Source: Sympetrum striolatum (Eukaryota > Arthropoda > Insecta > Odonata > Libellulidae). Taken from it: a stretch of DNA of 64,000 bases. Position 1 is the first letter of the stretch. Every line of letters starts with the position of its first letter. The position numbers were made by a program, and so were the translations under genes. The notes below the pieces were generated by a model. The model saw only the letters and a list, made by a program, of their open reading frames with translations. It had not been told where the DNA came from and made no database searches. The DNA lies in NCBI GenBank assembly GCA_947579665.1, contig OX388343.1, positions 88,330,254 to 88,394,253 on the forward strand. Reading direction: 5' to 3'. This document shows positions 36,301 to 49,765 of the stretch, in pieces.

Positions 36301-39300
36301 GTTTAGCTAAAACATTCCCAAGTATTGAGCTATAGTCAATCGATATTGGAAGTCATATCAAGGTATTTCAAGATGACGTAGAGGAAACATTAGCTGATAA
36401 ATAGAACCACTTAAACTTTAATCTAACAGATGACTTCCAAAATATGTAATTATTATAATAGCAGATTGTAGATATAAATTATTATTATCACAATTAATTG
36501 TACTGTAAATATAAGTTAAACTTTGTTCCTTTACTTATAAAAATTACCTTCTCTGTAGGTCATTTCGCGCTTCCTATATCATAAGTTAAGACCAATTTGT
36601 AAATTTAATTATTTTATGATGTCCAAGAACCTCCTAAAATATTGCAAAAGCAAGATGGCGACTGCATGACGGTTTAGTTATCTCTCGTACTTGATTGGTG
36701 AAGAGTCTGAACAACTTTGAACCCATTTGTCGGATGTTGTGGTTGTTGACGTGTTGCTCGAACTTGATTTTCCTTGTCAACGATCTTGCTCTATAACTAT
36801 TGTTCGATGTCGTTATCACGTGGAGATAATCTTCTAGAAGTATTTTCCCTTGGTGTTCGTGATGCTTTCCTCGTATTCCTCCTGAGATAAACTGCACTTG
36901 TTTGGTGTGTGCATTGAGGAAGGGGTGATTCACGAGGGGACAGCTGCTCTAAGGCCCCCTCTGAGATGTGAGTTCATTTCGCGAAGGACTCGAGACGGGG
37001 GAAGATGATTAGAGTCAAGGAAGGGACCATTGGGAAGACCCCTCTTCAACTCCCATTAAAATTTGAATCTCTTAACGTCTCAATTATTCTTTCCAATGTC
37101 AAAGGGTAACTCAACGGAATGTTTCAAAGTTTGAATTTCTTCTTTAGCCTTACGTTCTAACGGTTTTCAGAACGAATTTTGCCCAGTATTTTCCGATTCT
37201 CATTATAATAGCATTTTTTCGCCTTTGAGGCGTCATTCATTTTTAGGAAATACTTCTGAATATTAATTTGATGAGAGTTTTTATTGAGTAATAATTGTAT
37301 TTTATATTAATATAATTCTATTTTATTTGATATTTTTTAAAATTTAATTTATAATAATTAATAATGAAATTACTGACATTCGTCAGAATATAGTAGCAGG
37401 AACTACTGCCTCAGACGTCATTGCAGTACAGTTAAACTCTCATTAAAATTTTGTTAACATAACTGGCAGAAAAGAAATGAAACAAAAAAAAAGAAATCTC
37501 CCATTCATTTGGAGGCGACTTATAGTGAGGCTATTCTTGCATTGAGTATAGTAATACATAATATTATACCCCATTATATTTCTTCGTTACTGACTAGAAA
37601 ACCTATAACGGCAGCTCCAAACCTAGATAGGGCACTATATGAATGGAATAACCTACCCAAGAAGGTTCTCGGACCTTTTCCTCAACCTCGTAGTATATTT
37701 GTATTTTATATATTTCTATTTAATTTTATGATTCTTTGGGGGGGCTCCCATTTCACATTCTGACTATGATTCTCTCATTGTATTCTTATCATTGTATTAT
37801 TTATTGTGTATGATTACTAACTTGGGTACTATCGTTATAGATATAAACATGTATATTCTGGTATACGGTTGCCAACGTGGACGTGGTTCCGAATTACAGC
37901 CTCCTCAGCAACAATAATAAAAAGGAAAGAAGTATTCCATTCATTTGGATGCGGTGGCAGGTTGAAAATAAGGCTAAGAAGACTTTTAGTGCGGATCGTC
38001 TCGCATATGGCGAACCCGTACGTTTTAATTGGGTTTCACCTCAGACGGAAAGTTATCTCCTCAGCCGTAAATGTATTTCTCATCCGCCTGGATTTACCGC
38101 GTAACGGATCTTCTGCAGCAACGAAAGTAATAGCGAACGAACCGGAGGGCGCCCGACGCGGAAGTCGAAGGAGTTTGCCGCATTCTCCCGCGTCGCGAAG
38201 TTGGGACTCAGTCGCCCTTGAAGAACCATTTGCAGAAACACCGCACTGCCTTTTTTCTTGATAGACGGTGATTGTTCTGGAATTGAATTGAAATTCTTCG
38301 GATTTGAATAGTTAGCGTTTGAGTCGGTTGGAATTCCGCTTGATTTGGATTAATCATTGCGATCATAACTAGAATCGTTTCTTGCTGTCGGCTTACAACT
38401 GGAAATTGCTCGAGGCGATTTATGCATACAAGTTAACATAGGTCGAAGTCGATTAGAGTTATTTGGAATGAAATATGATCGCGGTGAAAATTGATTTCGG
38501 AATCGCTGTGTAATGTTAAATTGAAACCAGTTATTACTCTTGGTGATGTGTGGGTTCTAATAATTACAGATCGAATGTCCATTAGGTAAATCTGTGTCAG
38601 ATAAATTAGTCAATATCTCTAAAGTATCCAGACTGGAAATGCATTTACGTACTGTGTATTTCTTCATTTGGTTATTCCATACAGTCTCGTTATTAACAGA
38701 TGGTAACTAACTTCATTAGAACCTGAGGAGTATTTCAGCAATCAGAGGCCCGCAGGCGCAAGATTCACTTTGAGGCCCCACCAAAAAGTTAATCATCTTA
38801 AAAAAACGACAAAACGTCCTTTTTTGGACCCCCTTAACGACAAGGCCCTGAGCCTAGTTTTGACGAATCTGTCCCTGGGTAGAACTGAAAAACAACTTAA
38901 TATTCTGTTATAGTGACGATTTTTTTACTACGATTTCTTCACTGTTTCTCATATCCGGCTACGATATTATCTGAATTTGCGAACTTCAATTTTGCATGTT
39001 TGCGTGCAGAAAAAATCGAAAATTACCAAATCAAATTGATACGGTCCTTTATTCTTTACAAGTTTGAAGAAAAGAAATTCTAGGCAGTTTTCACACGCAT
39101 TATAGGATTTAGTAAATTATCTGGAATAGTTTCTTACAAAATGAAGATTTTGGCTAGCAAATATTCGTACAAACGAATTACCTTTGGCTCAGTGTTATTG
39201 AATTGTTAAGTATTTGCTTTCAAACGATTAAGTTATGTTTCTTGGTTATCTTCTTGGTCTCCATCCGCGTATTTACCTCTTCGTGGAACCGAAAATGCAT

Positions 39301-40081
39301 AAATACGACTTGTTTATTTCACAGAGCGACCGTTTAGCACAGTGGCCTGGGAAGCACGAATTCCTGTCGTCTTCGTTTGCTTAAGGTTGACCGTTAACTC
39401 ATGGGAATATTTCTGTCAAAATCTTGAAGAACTGCGACGAGACGTAAACATTTTGGAAGTGGCGAATTCTGAAGTTTAGCGGGTCAATTTTCGGGACTAA
39501 TTTTTTTGCCCTTGTTTGGGTATTCGATTAAAAATTCCGTTGGAATTACTACCATTTATATCGGTGGTTTCCAGACTGTTTGAGATAGAATATACCACTA
39601 TAAAAAAGGATAAAAAGATTCATACAGGGTTCGGTCTGGTACTTTATCATTCGTTTATTAATTCGTATATTAATTTATCTATTTACTTTAATTTTTAATT
39701 TTTAATTGCTTTATTAATTATTGCTCTGTTATTAAATTATCTACTGGAAATGATTTAAGTATCTACAGGTATGAATCGTTTTGAGTATTTCGATTTGTAG
39801 GTTTAATTTTTTTAACTTTAAAAATCGAACTCTAGCACTAATTTATTTTGTAGAAAATGACGGAGGAATTTTATAAAATCAGTCGATATTTCTTTCGCTT
39901 TTCATCTTAATGGTACCTACTATGCTACGGTCATTTTAAAATTTCTTCGGAATGGGTCGACCAAAATTCAATGAATGTAAGAATTAGGAATGAACAGATC
40001 GATAATTACCTTAGATAGAAAGCGAAAGCAAATGTGAGGAATCCAATAAAATGTTTTCGGAACGCTGATCCGACATCAGAA
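27386..40081. other. No gene seen; several short GC-rich blocks
   Basis: GC-richer blocks lie at about 28110-28460, 29880-30560, 32330-32910, 33880-34270, 35630-35890 and 37860-38260, separated by AT-rich DNA. Their open frames (up to 130 codons at 37869-38261) overlap others in different frames and show no domain. The segment 38740-38880 has several GGCCC/GGCCCC words and may be an unclassified old repeat. Confidence 0.5.
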
Positions 40082-40341
40082 CGTAACAATGAGCCTGTTA
40101 CATCAAGAATCATCCCATTGTTTACATCATAATCAGATTCCTTCTTTTTCTAATTTCAACCTGTTATATAACAATAACATTTGAACAATTCCATTAAGGC
40201 TGTGATAGTTGAGTGACAGTGAGCCCATGACTTCAAGAATCATCCCATTGTTTACATTGTAATCAGATACCTGATTTATCTAATTTCAACTAGATGCATA
40301 ATAATAAAGTTTCAACAATTCCATTAAGGCTATAATTGATG
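40082..40341. repeat. Tandem duplication, two units of about 130 bp
   Basis: Units start at 40082 and 40212. Shared blocks include TCAAGAATCATCCCATTGTT, TAATCAGAT, TCTAATTTCAAC and AACAATTCCATTAAGGCT in the same order. They differ by scattered substitutions. No coding potential is seen. Confidence 0.8.
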
Positions 40342-42857
40342 GTATTGTTATTATTTTAAGCACATTGTTTGGCTTCGTCTCCTCCTTTCGTCGGATAACG
40401 CAAAAAATTCAAGAGATTTCGTCGTCTGATGAAAATTCGAGTGTTATATTTCGCAGCAGTGAAATGTGCGTAATCTCGTTACCGTAATCCCCCCATAAAA
40501 TTTACCTAGTTCACTTGTGAGTATTATTTAAGGGGCGCAGAAGCCATAAGCGCTAATCCAATGAGAGACGTTGTGCGAGTTCATTCTCCTTTCTTCGGTG
40601 CCGATGCAAACATTCCCCTCTTGAAAAATTTGGACTCCGAACAAGCGAAGTCCCTTCTGAGTGTCTACGTACATTGCATACTGCATCACCGTCCATTGCA
40701 TTTCTTGAGGTATACACCTAATATATTCATGTTGCAATCTCTTCCGTTGTATTTTTTGCGATACATACCAATTATTAATATTTCATATAGTCTAAATGAA
40801 CAAATTTAAATCATTTCGATGTGTCTCACTTATAGTATTGCACAAACTTATTCATTAATCGTGTACACAAACTGTATACATCCATATTTATAATATGACT
40901 GTGAGGTGTGATAACTTATCTTAGCCATCATTAAACCCAGAGAGCCTATCATTAGCGTCTCTATGGTTGTAACACAAGTAAAACAGTACTAAATGGCAAT
41001 AATTTAGCTTATTCTTTATTTAAATGGGTTCTCTTGCGTATAAATAAATAAAAAAATTAGATATAATTACCAATGTTGTGGCTGGATTGAAAGTGAAATA
41101 CTCTCTCAAATATCAAGTAAGAATAATGGTGTAAATGATCTTCTAATAAATCTTCTTCCGCGTATTTTGAAAGTCTTTATAAATTTGGTATAACAATAAT
41201 GATGGTGTATTTCATAACGTCTGAACTAGTAAAAAGGAACGGAATGCCACATTTTGTTATTTGCAAATAATTTAGAGATATCCCTGTTGAAAGTTGTCGT
41301 AGTGATGAAAGTTCTTTTTGGTTTAGTAAATTATTTTCTAATTTTGAATGGTTATTTAATGTTACATATTGTTACTAGCCGTGAGGTTCGGGATAATTTA
41401 CTTAACTCTCGTAATCCGAAAAAATAACACTTTATTCCCGAGCGTAATCAATACAAGAAACTTTTCTTCCTCAGCACGAAACAAACTAAAACTGTTTATT
41501 TATTATTTTCTCGAGACCGTTATTGTCCTTGGCAACTGCCGCGTCGCGTATTTATAAATAAAATATGTTTTATGTAGCAGGTACTAGATTTAGTCCAGTC
41601 AAAAACACTATAATCGCTTATTATTTTCTCTTAGTGTATCATAAAAATAGTAATCATATGCTTCGCTTTTTCCTCCCTATTTTGTATTATTACTATTAGA
41701 AGATATTACCTAATAAACTGAAATATCAATTTAATGAAAATTCATTGCAATTTTTATCAATAATCGAACGGTACCTTTTTACCGCGTAACTTATATTTCC
41801 GAGCATGTTATTTTAAGCTGTTTCTATATCATCCACGCAAATCTTTACTTTTCGTATTATTCTTCTTTCCTTAAAGATCCTCCGATGGTATTGTTAGTAA
41901 ACATTTTCATGGATATTTTTAGCAGATTAATGATGGCGTTTCGCCGACATCTACTTGCGAAACGAGCATGGTTGTGGACTTTGTGATTGCAAGATTTCAT
42001 TCACTTATCGTCTTGATCGCGTATTCATTAGGAGTATAGATCGACCGCCGCTTGTCCTCTCTCTCTGTTTACCAACAATGAATGGTATATTATCTCTCGG
42101 AAGGGTTTCTGCAGCGCTTCCGGTTGACAGACCAACAATGGGTGACCAATAATTTATTCAAGGATAATGCCAGGGATCGCAGATAAAGGTTCCTTGCCCG
42201 TAGAGAACCTCTACGAGTAGAAAGTAGAGCTGGATATTCCGTTCTCATTGTTTATCTCCAACTTTTAAGTTTGATCTTCAGTACCAAAAGCGTGAAGGAG
42301 TTGGGAAACTCAACCAATACCTATTTGCCGCATTGACTTCCCCAGTATTTCGTATTCTCAACTAAAGATAATAGCTTTCATCAATTTAAGTGATTCTCAT
42401 TCTCTAATATGGACCATAATCTTGCTTTCCATTTTTAGAATCTGAAAATAATTTTTAATTAAAAAATCATAAGTTATGAATTATTAATGAATGCCGATAG
42501 CTTCCTTTGTTAATTAATTGTAGTTTGTTATTAACTCTCTCATCGAGAAATGTCCGAGAGAAAGGGTTATATTAGATAGCCCATGAAAAATTAATTAGAG
42601 GAAGTTGATTTTTGTTTCTTATGCATTGTTGTTTTAATTACACTTTTGATGTTCTACCAATTTAAAGGTTCACGTTTGAATAACCTCCTGTTTCATCAAT
42701 AATATACCTACGTATGAAGGATTCCAGGGATACTTTTGGCGAAATTAAAGAAAGTTGATGAAAATCCACTGATATGTTGATTGGGGAGTGTGCTGATGTG
42801 GAAAACAATTATCCATGGATTGGGGATTTTTACTTTAGTTTTACTTATGTCTATGTA
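40342..42857. other. No gene seen
   Basis: AT-rich sequence with short open frames only (longest 82 codons at 40561-40809). No repeat or RNA gene recognised. Confidence 0.55.
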
Positions 42858-43810
42858 AGAACCCTGCAAGCCGCCTTTCGGCGTGTGGCAGGAGGTGCAA
42901 GCACCTTGACTCTATTTTCCTAAACGGTTGCATTCGCGTATACTTCGCGGAAAGAATGAATTTTTGAAACGATTCGTTCTAGTATCTATTTTCCTAATCT
43001 TTCTGGCAGTATCAGAACGGCCCATATAACAGGGGGGTCGCATTATATTGGTTACATCATCTGAGATCGTAATTTATCTGAACTTATTTAATAAATTTAT
43101 CCTTTGAATTTTTCTTCTATCTTCTAATGATTACCATCCCGCGTCCTGTAACATCTGAGTAACACTCGCTGTTTCATCGTAGCAATTCTTTAGAAATCGT
43201 ATCGCCTTTCGTTGTACTTTTTCTAAATACTGAATATGACATTTCTCGGCTGGGTCCCATACACTATATGCATACTCAAGGTGAGGCCTAACTAACGCTA
43301 AGTAACATCGCTCGCGAACTTTTTCTTCGCTCCTATCGATTATTCTTTTAACGAAGCCGAGTTTCTGAAGTGCTTTTCCATATATATTTCGGATGTGGGC
43401 AGTTCATGATAGATTATTCATGAGAGTTACTCTAAGATACTTCACCGATTCTACTGTCATTAGGTTTACCCCAAGGAGGCTGTAAGAATAATCATTTATT
43501 GTAGATTTTCTTTCGAAGAAGTTGACTACCCAACACTTTTCTACAATATCTAATTGGCAATCATCGCACCAGTTCATAATTCTATCTAAGTCGTTCGAAA
43601 GGGTTAATTTATCCTCTGAACTATCTATTTCCCGGTAAATGTGACTGTGTCGTCTGCGAATATCCTTACATTGCTTTCAATGTGATTGCTGAGGTCGTTG
43701 ATGTACACTAAAAATAACAACGGTCCAATTACACTGCCCTGAGGGACGCCCGAGGTCACCTTAACCAAGTTGGAACTTATACCATCGATGGTTTTACTTA
43801 AAATTCCATC
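42858..43810 (-). mobile_element. Degenerate CR1/Jockey-group LINE with reverse transcriptase blocks
   Basis: The minus strand from about 43803 reads SKTIDGISSNLVKVTSGVPQ followed by GSVIGPLLFLVYINDL, the hallmark of non-LTR reverse transcriptase. It then shows the catalytic FADD box (43649-43660). A stop (43625-43627) and a frame change follow almost at once. Further on come a WCDDCQLD segment, ALQKLGFVKRIIDRSEEKVR, ALVRPHLEYAYSVWDP and EKVQRKAIRFLKNCYDETAS. The 3' tail at 42858-42900 shares GCCGCCTTTCGGCGTGTGGC with the copy at 19216. It lacks the 5' endonuclease and is interrupted, so it is inactive. This is the most complete LINE in the window. Confidence 0.85.
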
Positions 43811-46800
43811 TCATGTCCAACACTTTTTCTTATGGATTTAATGCACGAAAGGATGGTATGCATAACGCAATTTTACCTTATAGCCTTATTTTCCTGTATT
43901 TCGATAGAGCTTAATGTCTAATTGTAGGCTTTGCTGATTCTGTTGTTTATTGTATTGTATTCTTTTGAGCAAAACTACTTGCTTTTGGGGTGGGTTATCG
44001 TGTGTAAATCTTGTTTTTTATGTTAAAAGTATTTGCTACGTTTGTATGAAGTCTTGAGAGAGCTTTCCAAATTTCTCTAGGTAATATTTTTGATTGACTT
44101 TACGAAGATTCGCTTCTTTATCAACTATAATGAGTTTCAGTTTTTCTGGTAAATATGGTTGATGAAAATACCATTTTAAATCTTCGAATGTAAAGTACGG
44201 AAGGAAGGTTTAATTTCATTAGCGTGGTCACTGTATTGATCCGGAAAGGCACGAGGATATTTTTGCAGCGTGGACAAGAAAATACGTTGGAATTGACTAA
44301 TTTCTAAACTCTATCATTGCCTCTAAAACTATCATTGCTGACTAGGAAGACTAGGAGGTAGTATTGTATGCTTTAAAGTTTGGGGGGGAAATAAACGATG
44401 GACCCAAATCTCTGAGTACTAATCCTTGTTTTACACTCCATCCTTATTTAGAACCTATGAGGACGTGAGAAATAGATGACTGTCGTTAACTTCGTTAAAT
44501 GGCTGGGGGGCTATTCTCGATGAAAGCTGAGAAACTATTTACAATTGGACTTTGTTCTCAGCCGCCGTCTACCGCTGCAGTCTATTTTAGGAGCCAACAA
44601 TGTCTAGTCAGACGGCGTGTCTGCATACAGATGTCGAGGTCGCGTTTCTGCATCTCCCTCCCCTATTCCCATGGCTTTCGATCAATTTGGCGCATCATCC
44701 TCCCAATAAGAGTCTCTCCCCCTTGGAGTTGCTATTGTTTTCGGTGTATTACACTCGATCCCATATTGCTCTCACAGAATGTCGGTATTCATTACGCGAA
44801 ATTGGGTCGAGAATTGGAAAAAATGTCGATATTGGCCCTTCGATCGGAGGATGGAAGAAGAACCTTCCATCGCCGGATCCGGAAGAGTCGGAAGGTAAAT
44901 GGGCCGTATCCAGTAACTTTTCTCATTACCGAGGAATCTAAATTATCCCATGCTGGTGTGTCTACTTTCTTACGATTCATCACGTCTACGTGCCACGCCC
45001 CCCTCCGCTGAAAAATTTCCGTAGTTTGGAGCCACGCAATACGGCCATTTTCGTGTACTTTCTTATCGAATTAGCTCATGTGAATTATTAGGATAATTTG
45101 CAGGAAAACAGCCCCTTAGGATTCCTTGATATTTAATTGCAGTGTAATTTTCTCATGTAGTATGTATTTTAGATATCTACAGTATTCAATGCTAACTTCA
45201 TCGTTTCCTCAGCATCATGTTTTGTTAGTTTTCTTATGGGAACCATTGTGACTGAATATGAGTGCGTAGACCAAACATCCGTTTCGACTAATATTAGATG
45301 AAAAATAAAATTATCGCAAAACTGCTGTATTTTATGTATGAAAAACATAGAAATCTGAATGCCTTATGTTTGACGTTTCTCTAAATCTTCCCGTACAAAA
45401 ACCTTAGCTTTTTAGTTTCGTTCTTCGAATATGTTCATGTATGTATCGGCAACTGGTGTTAGGTGGAAAAGAGGCTAACTTGGGTCCAAGCTCCTCTTAA
45501 TAAGGAATTAATTCATTCATTCACATATCTTCCTTTAGGATCTCTAATTCTTGACATGTTCCTGCATTATTTTCTCTAATATTTGCACCTTATACGCAAA
45601 CGATTCTTTCTATGGTAGACTTTAACTCGTAGGTTAACTTGCGATCTAGCAGGCACCAGCTTCATTTTCCACTTGGATTTGCGTGATGTGGGAATGTATT
45701 TTCCTTAAGTATTCATGTGGCACGTATATATTCATCATTGTCAGGATACAACTGTCATGTCGGCCTCACAGAAACGGAAAGTGATGAAATATTTCGCCGT
45801 AAATATCTCCTGAAAAATGGTTTAAGAACTGATCCTATCGCGGAAGCTCTTTTATATCTTGAACCTACCTTAGGGAACAGTTGGGTCTTAACTTTCCAAC
45901 ATCCAACACATGGCAGTTGAAAGAGGTACCTCGATGAAGAGAAATTCGAGGGATTTTAAAAATCTAGTTATGATTTACAGTTGCGTTGGTGTCATCCTAA
46001 AACGGTATCACTAACGCACAACTCTTTTGATATTCGTTGTCACGAAGCTGTAGAAACTGAGGCTACATTTTGGCATTTTTTTGTTCGTATGCGTTGATTA
46101 ATTGGGATTTTGGTAGGTAGGGATTCCCTAATTTGGATATCGCGTGGATCGGATATTCTGTAATCGGTCAATCTTAGGATGCATTAGGACTTAATATTGG
46201 TTTGTAGGTTGGTCGATAAGGCTCGTTTGAGGGTGGACTTGATCTCTTCTCTCATTTATAATCATTAAAGTATCCTGGCATGACATTCATATGTATTGAT
46301 CGTATACACTTTGTTGATCAAAATGATTCTCTCATCACTGTTAACTTAATGAACGCCGAAGAGAGAGGAATAAGCACCAAAAATGCTCTTCACAGTTTTC
46401 TTTGCGTGTTTTTAAGAAATTCAGTTTGAGGCGAATACATACATTTTATTGTCGTTGTTTATTATAACTATGGTTGCTTGGGACATTTTGGCAGGTGTTG
46501 CCATGCTGCCTTAACTCATGTTTACCGGAAGTAGGATACTTCTCCTGGGCCCAATGTTTATGAGCCCCTCCGTTATTCGTTCCTTATTGTTTTAACTTAG
46601 GAAGGCTATGTCTTCTTTCTCCTTTAATTTTTATTATCTACGTTATCGAAAGGAATAAATGTATAAGTTTCAACTCTGTGGGTTTTCGTACGTGTGTTGC
46701 TTAGAGTAAAGAGAAGGCTTCGGTAGGACCCCTCTGAACTGCTAATTACTTAGGGATCTAAATTTTCTTCTGGTGTATCTACTTCCTTATGATTCTTAAA

Positions 46801-46879
46801 GTCTACGCATGATTCTCCAATTACCTTGTTTACATCCCCGTACATTTTATTATTAATTTTTCCTGACACTTGCATCCTT
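43811..46879. other. No gene seen; GC-richer block at 44500-45010
   Basis: The longest open frame of the window (170 codons, 44499-45011, plus) lies here, overlapped by a 113-codon plus frame and a 63-codon minus frame. Its product is rich in Ser, Arg, Cys and Phe and matches nothing I recognise, and no splice-site support is evident. I leave it out as a gene. Confidence 0.5.
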
Positions 46880-47960
46880 AAACACAATTTCGGCCGCTTC
46901 TCAAGGACCCCGCACCCTGAGACCCTCATCCATCTTCCATTCTCTTAGAATCTGATCCTACCCTGCTGCCCTTAATTTCCCCGATAAAATCCGGAGGAAA
47001 TCCAAATCCTTCTAGTCTTTGCTCTTTCGAAGGGTACCAAAATACCCTCGCCGACATCCTCTCGAAGAACCCTCGACCGTCTTCTCGAAATAAGAATCTC
47101 CCACGCCCCGAGAACCCTTCCTCCGAGGGCTGAAAGACTTGAAAGATGATCCGGTCCCCGCCAACTGAATTCCTCGCTTTCTTTTCGCCCCCTCTCGTTC
47201 TTTCTCCTAATCCCCCCTCCCCTCATTCATTCCCCCTTTTTCTACATTCCCCACTCCTCACTCGATGACGCGAGGACGGCAGCTCGCGACCTATACCCTC
47301 AGAGACTCATTTTCCGTCGACGCTGCAAGAATACGCCTCCCTCCCCCATTCCCCCACTAGCGTTCTCCCCTCCTTCCGTTGCTTCTTCCACTTTCCTCTT
47401 CGGCCCCTCAGACCGGTGCGAATCCTCGTGCCGAGCGATCCGGTCTATTTTTTCAAAGCGTTCCCAATACCGGGCCCCTCATGGGCGAGCCTCTCCCGAG
47501 GATTCTTCGGCAGGTCCTCCATGTGTGACACAGTTGGTGCACGGATATGCGGGTGTCGCCTTCTGGTTTAGTGCTCGTATGTGTTGAAGTTGCGGGTGCA
47601 GTGGATGGTTTCGTGTCCTCGTTGGCTTTAAAAGGACCCCCCGCGAGGATGTAGTGTCGATCGGATGTGGAGTGAAGTGTTGATTTTTCGGTGCGCTCGA
47701 TTCGATGGGCCCCTGAGTTCCTGGATGAAGTTCTTCAAAGGGAGAGAAATGAAGTGCGTCAGGTTAGTTCCGCTGTGCTTCTTGTCGGGGTCCTTTGTGT
47801 GGGGCGAAATTTCGGGGGTGCTAAAGGGCAGCTCTCGCCCAGTGGCGGTAAAGGTTACTGGTCTCTCGAGGGACCGCTTTGTCGCTTTCTTCTTTGCAAG
47901 TGAAGCAGGAAGAGGGTGCGTTTAGTTCGCGATGTGTTTAAAGGGCCGAAAAGGAGCTCA
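46880..47960. promoter_or_regulatory. GC-rich island, candidate promoter/5' region
   Basis: This is the longest GC- and CpG-rich block in the window. Its left half (46900-47420) is pyrimidine-rich on the plus strand, with runs of C and CT. The right half has a TATA-like TTTAAAAG at 47627-47634 on the plus strand, followed 26 nt later by a weak initiator-like GTAGTGT around 47651. A donor-like CAG/GTTAGT lies near 47760-47768. Position and strand would fit an upstream non-coding first exon of the gene whose coding exon is at 54523, about 7 kb away. No protein-like frame is evident in it. The composition is seen; promoter function is inference. Confidence 0.25.
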
Positions 47961-48875
47961 GTGCAGTACCTGGATGGTTACTTTCACAAATGTTGTTTTC
48001 AGGAAGGAGCGGAAGGAACAAATCCTTTCCCTTAACCCTTGAACTATGAAAGAGTCGTACCCTTTGTTTTGTATGGTTGGTAGCTTAACATTTATCCGAC
48101 TAATTCCACTTATAATGTGCATGGATATAATTTAACATTCCGTATTGAATATATATTTAGCTTATTAGTAATGCTTTCAATTATTTTGCGTCATATCCTT
48201 ATTAACATTTTATCCAAGTTCCATTTTTTATTAAACTAATAATTGTAAAAGAGGAAAATAGAGATATCCCTGTATAGGAATTAGCGATAATAGAGGAAAC
48301 ACTGGCAGCTAAATTTTTCGTATAATTTTATAATTTACCGATTTTGACACAAGATTATAAATTGGTACCAGTTATTCACGTTTTATTGAAAACATTCAAT
48401 TTATACACTACTACTTGCTGTATACTCCCGTTGTATCTAACGATACTGCAGTAATGGTTTGTGCATAGATCGTTTGTACATATATCTATTATGAAAAGTT
48501 TTATTTAAGATGCATCAAATTACATGCGTCGAGAAATGAGTTTTCATTTTGGTCCTTCTCTTCATTTTTAATGAATTATTAATATTTTTACTATACAATT
48601 GTTGGCGTGAAATCAGGAGTCATTTCGGATTCCCCTCGGAATTCAAGGTAATTCTATGAATGATGGAATGTAGAATTTACGTATATGGCATTAGTGATTA
48701 TGAAAGTAAAGTGATGGAAAAAATATATACAGTATATAGAAGACCAATATAACAAATAATGATTTATCTTTTTATTTTGAAAGGATTTGCGTATTATTTC
48801 CTTCGTTGCACTCAAAGAGGGTACTTAAAATGCACAAAATGATCAAGAAGTCTTGGGCGTGTTGTTAATTTAAAA

Positions 48876-49285
48876 TGCGGTGAGGATCATGACTTGAACT
48901 GGCAGCATGAACCTAATACCCTACTCATCTTTAGCTGGTGTTCGGCTCCAATAGGTTTTTGCGCTGAAGCAGAAAATCCTAATCTGGGAGTCCATAGAAA
49001 TTTTTGAATCATTTCAGAAAGATTAGTATTCAGAGAAGTCGCATATGAGATTCTTTTCAGAAATTTCTCATATGTTGGGATCAGCCGAAAATCCATAGTG
49101 GTCGAGGTCGTTGAATTAGAAGTGCTTCCCCAAGTGGCAAAACGCTCGAGGATTCAGGAAAAATCGTTATTGCCGATGACACTTCGGAACCTCCTGAAAC
49201 CCCCAGGAAGGAAAAATTGGTGGTTGATACATTTAGCAGTTTTGATTTTTCAGGAAATATTGAAATTCAAAGATTGGTGCGATAG
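48876..49285 (+). pseudogene. Possible decayed coding sequence, unrecognised
   Basis: One plus-strand frame is open from 48876 to 49004 and, after a single TGA (49005-49007), from 49008 to 49292. A second frame is open from 49115 to a TAG at 49283-49285. Its product is much more protein-like than the first frame over the same bases, being rich in acidic, serine and proline residues (core IVIADDTSEPPETPRKEKL, then VVDTFSSFDFSGN). This looks like one reading frame broken by a stop and a frameshift between about 49008 and 49130, that is, a pseudogene or processed copy. I do not recognise the protein. There is an acceptor-like cttttcag near 49052, so a real exon cannot be excluded. A chance open frame is the main alternative. 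Confidence 0.25.
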
Positions 49286-49765
49286 AAAATAAGGTAATGG
49301 TGTTACTTCTTCTTTGTTTTCATTTATGTCTGGATAATTTCCCAATTCGCGAATTGATTGAAAAGTGAATTAAATCAAATAAACTGAAGGTTTTATAAAC
49401 TCAATCCCGCTAATGTTCCTTAAGTTTCCAGCATACATTTTGTTATTAAAAAGTCATATGATAAGTAATAATAACTTGTCTAACGCCCATTAAATTTATT
49501 CTTGTTTGGAATTAAGGTATTTTAATTAGTTTACGTTTGTAGTTTTCACGATGAATCCTGGTATCCGTTTATTCTTTTTTGCTTTCTCCTTCTTCATGCA
49601 AATTGTTATGCAAATGCTAAGTACTTATACGAAAGACGGGTTGTCTAGCTTAAGGTATCCTCGCTGGTCCGTCTGGTTGATGAAAATCGTACCCCCAACC
49701 AGCCAAGTCGGACATTCCTTCTGAAAGAATCACCTATCACTTTTGTTGGGAGTTAAACCGTTTAA

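Noticed and set aside
37509..37763. Frame containing ALYEWNNLPKKV, vaguely like a LINE C-terminus (WNSLP)
   Set aside because: No other LINE block nearby and no shared tail; one short resemblance is not enough.
39335..39355. A-box-like TAGCACAGTGGC
   Set aside because: No B box within 30-60 nt downstream and no cloverleaf.
44499..45011. 170-codon open frame, the longest in the window
   Set aside because: Overlapped by open frames in another plus frame and on the minus strand, no recognisable domain or splice support, and lies in a GC-richer block where stops are rarer.
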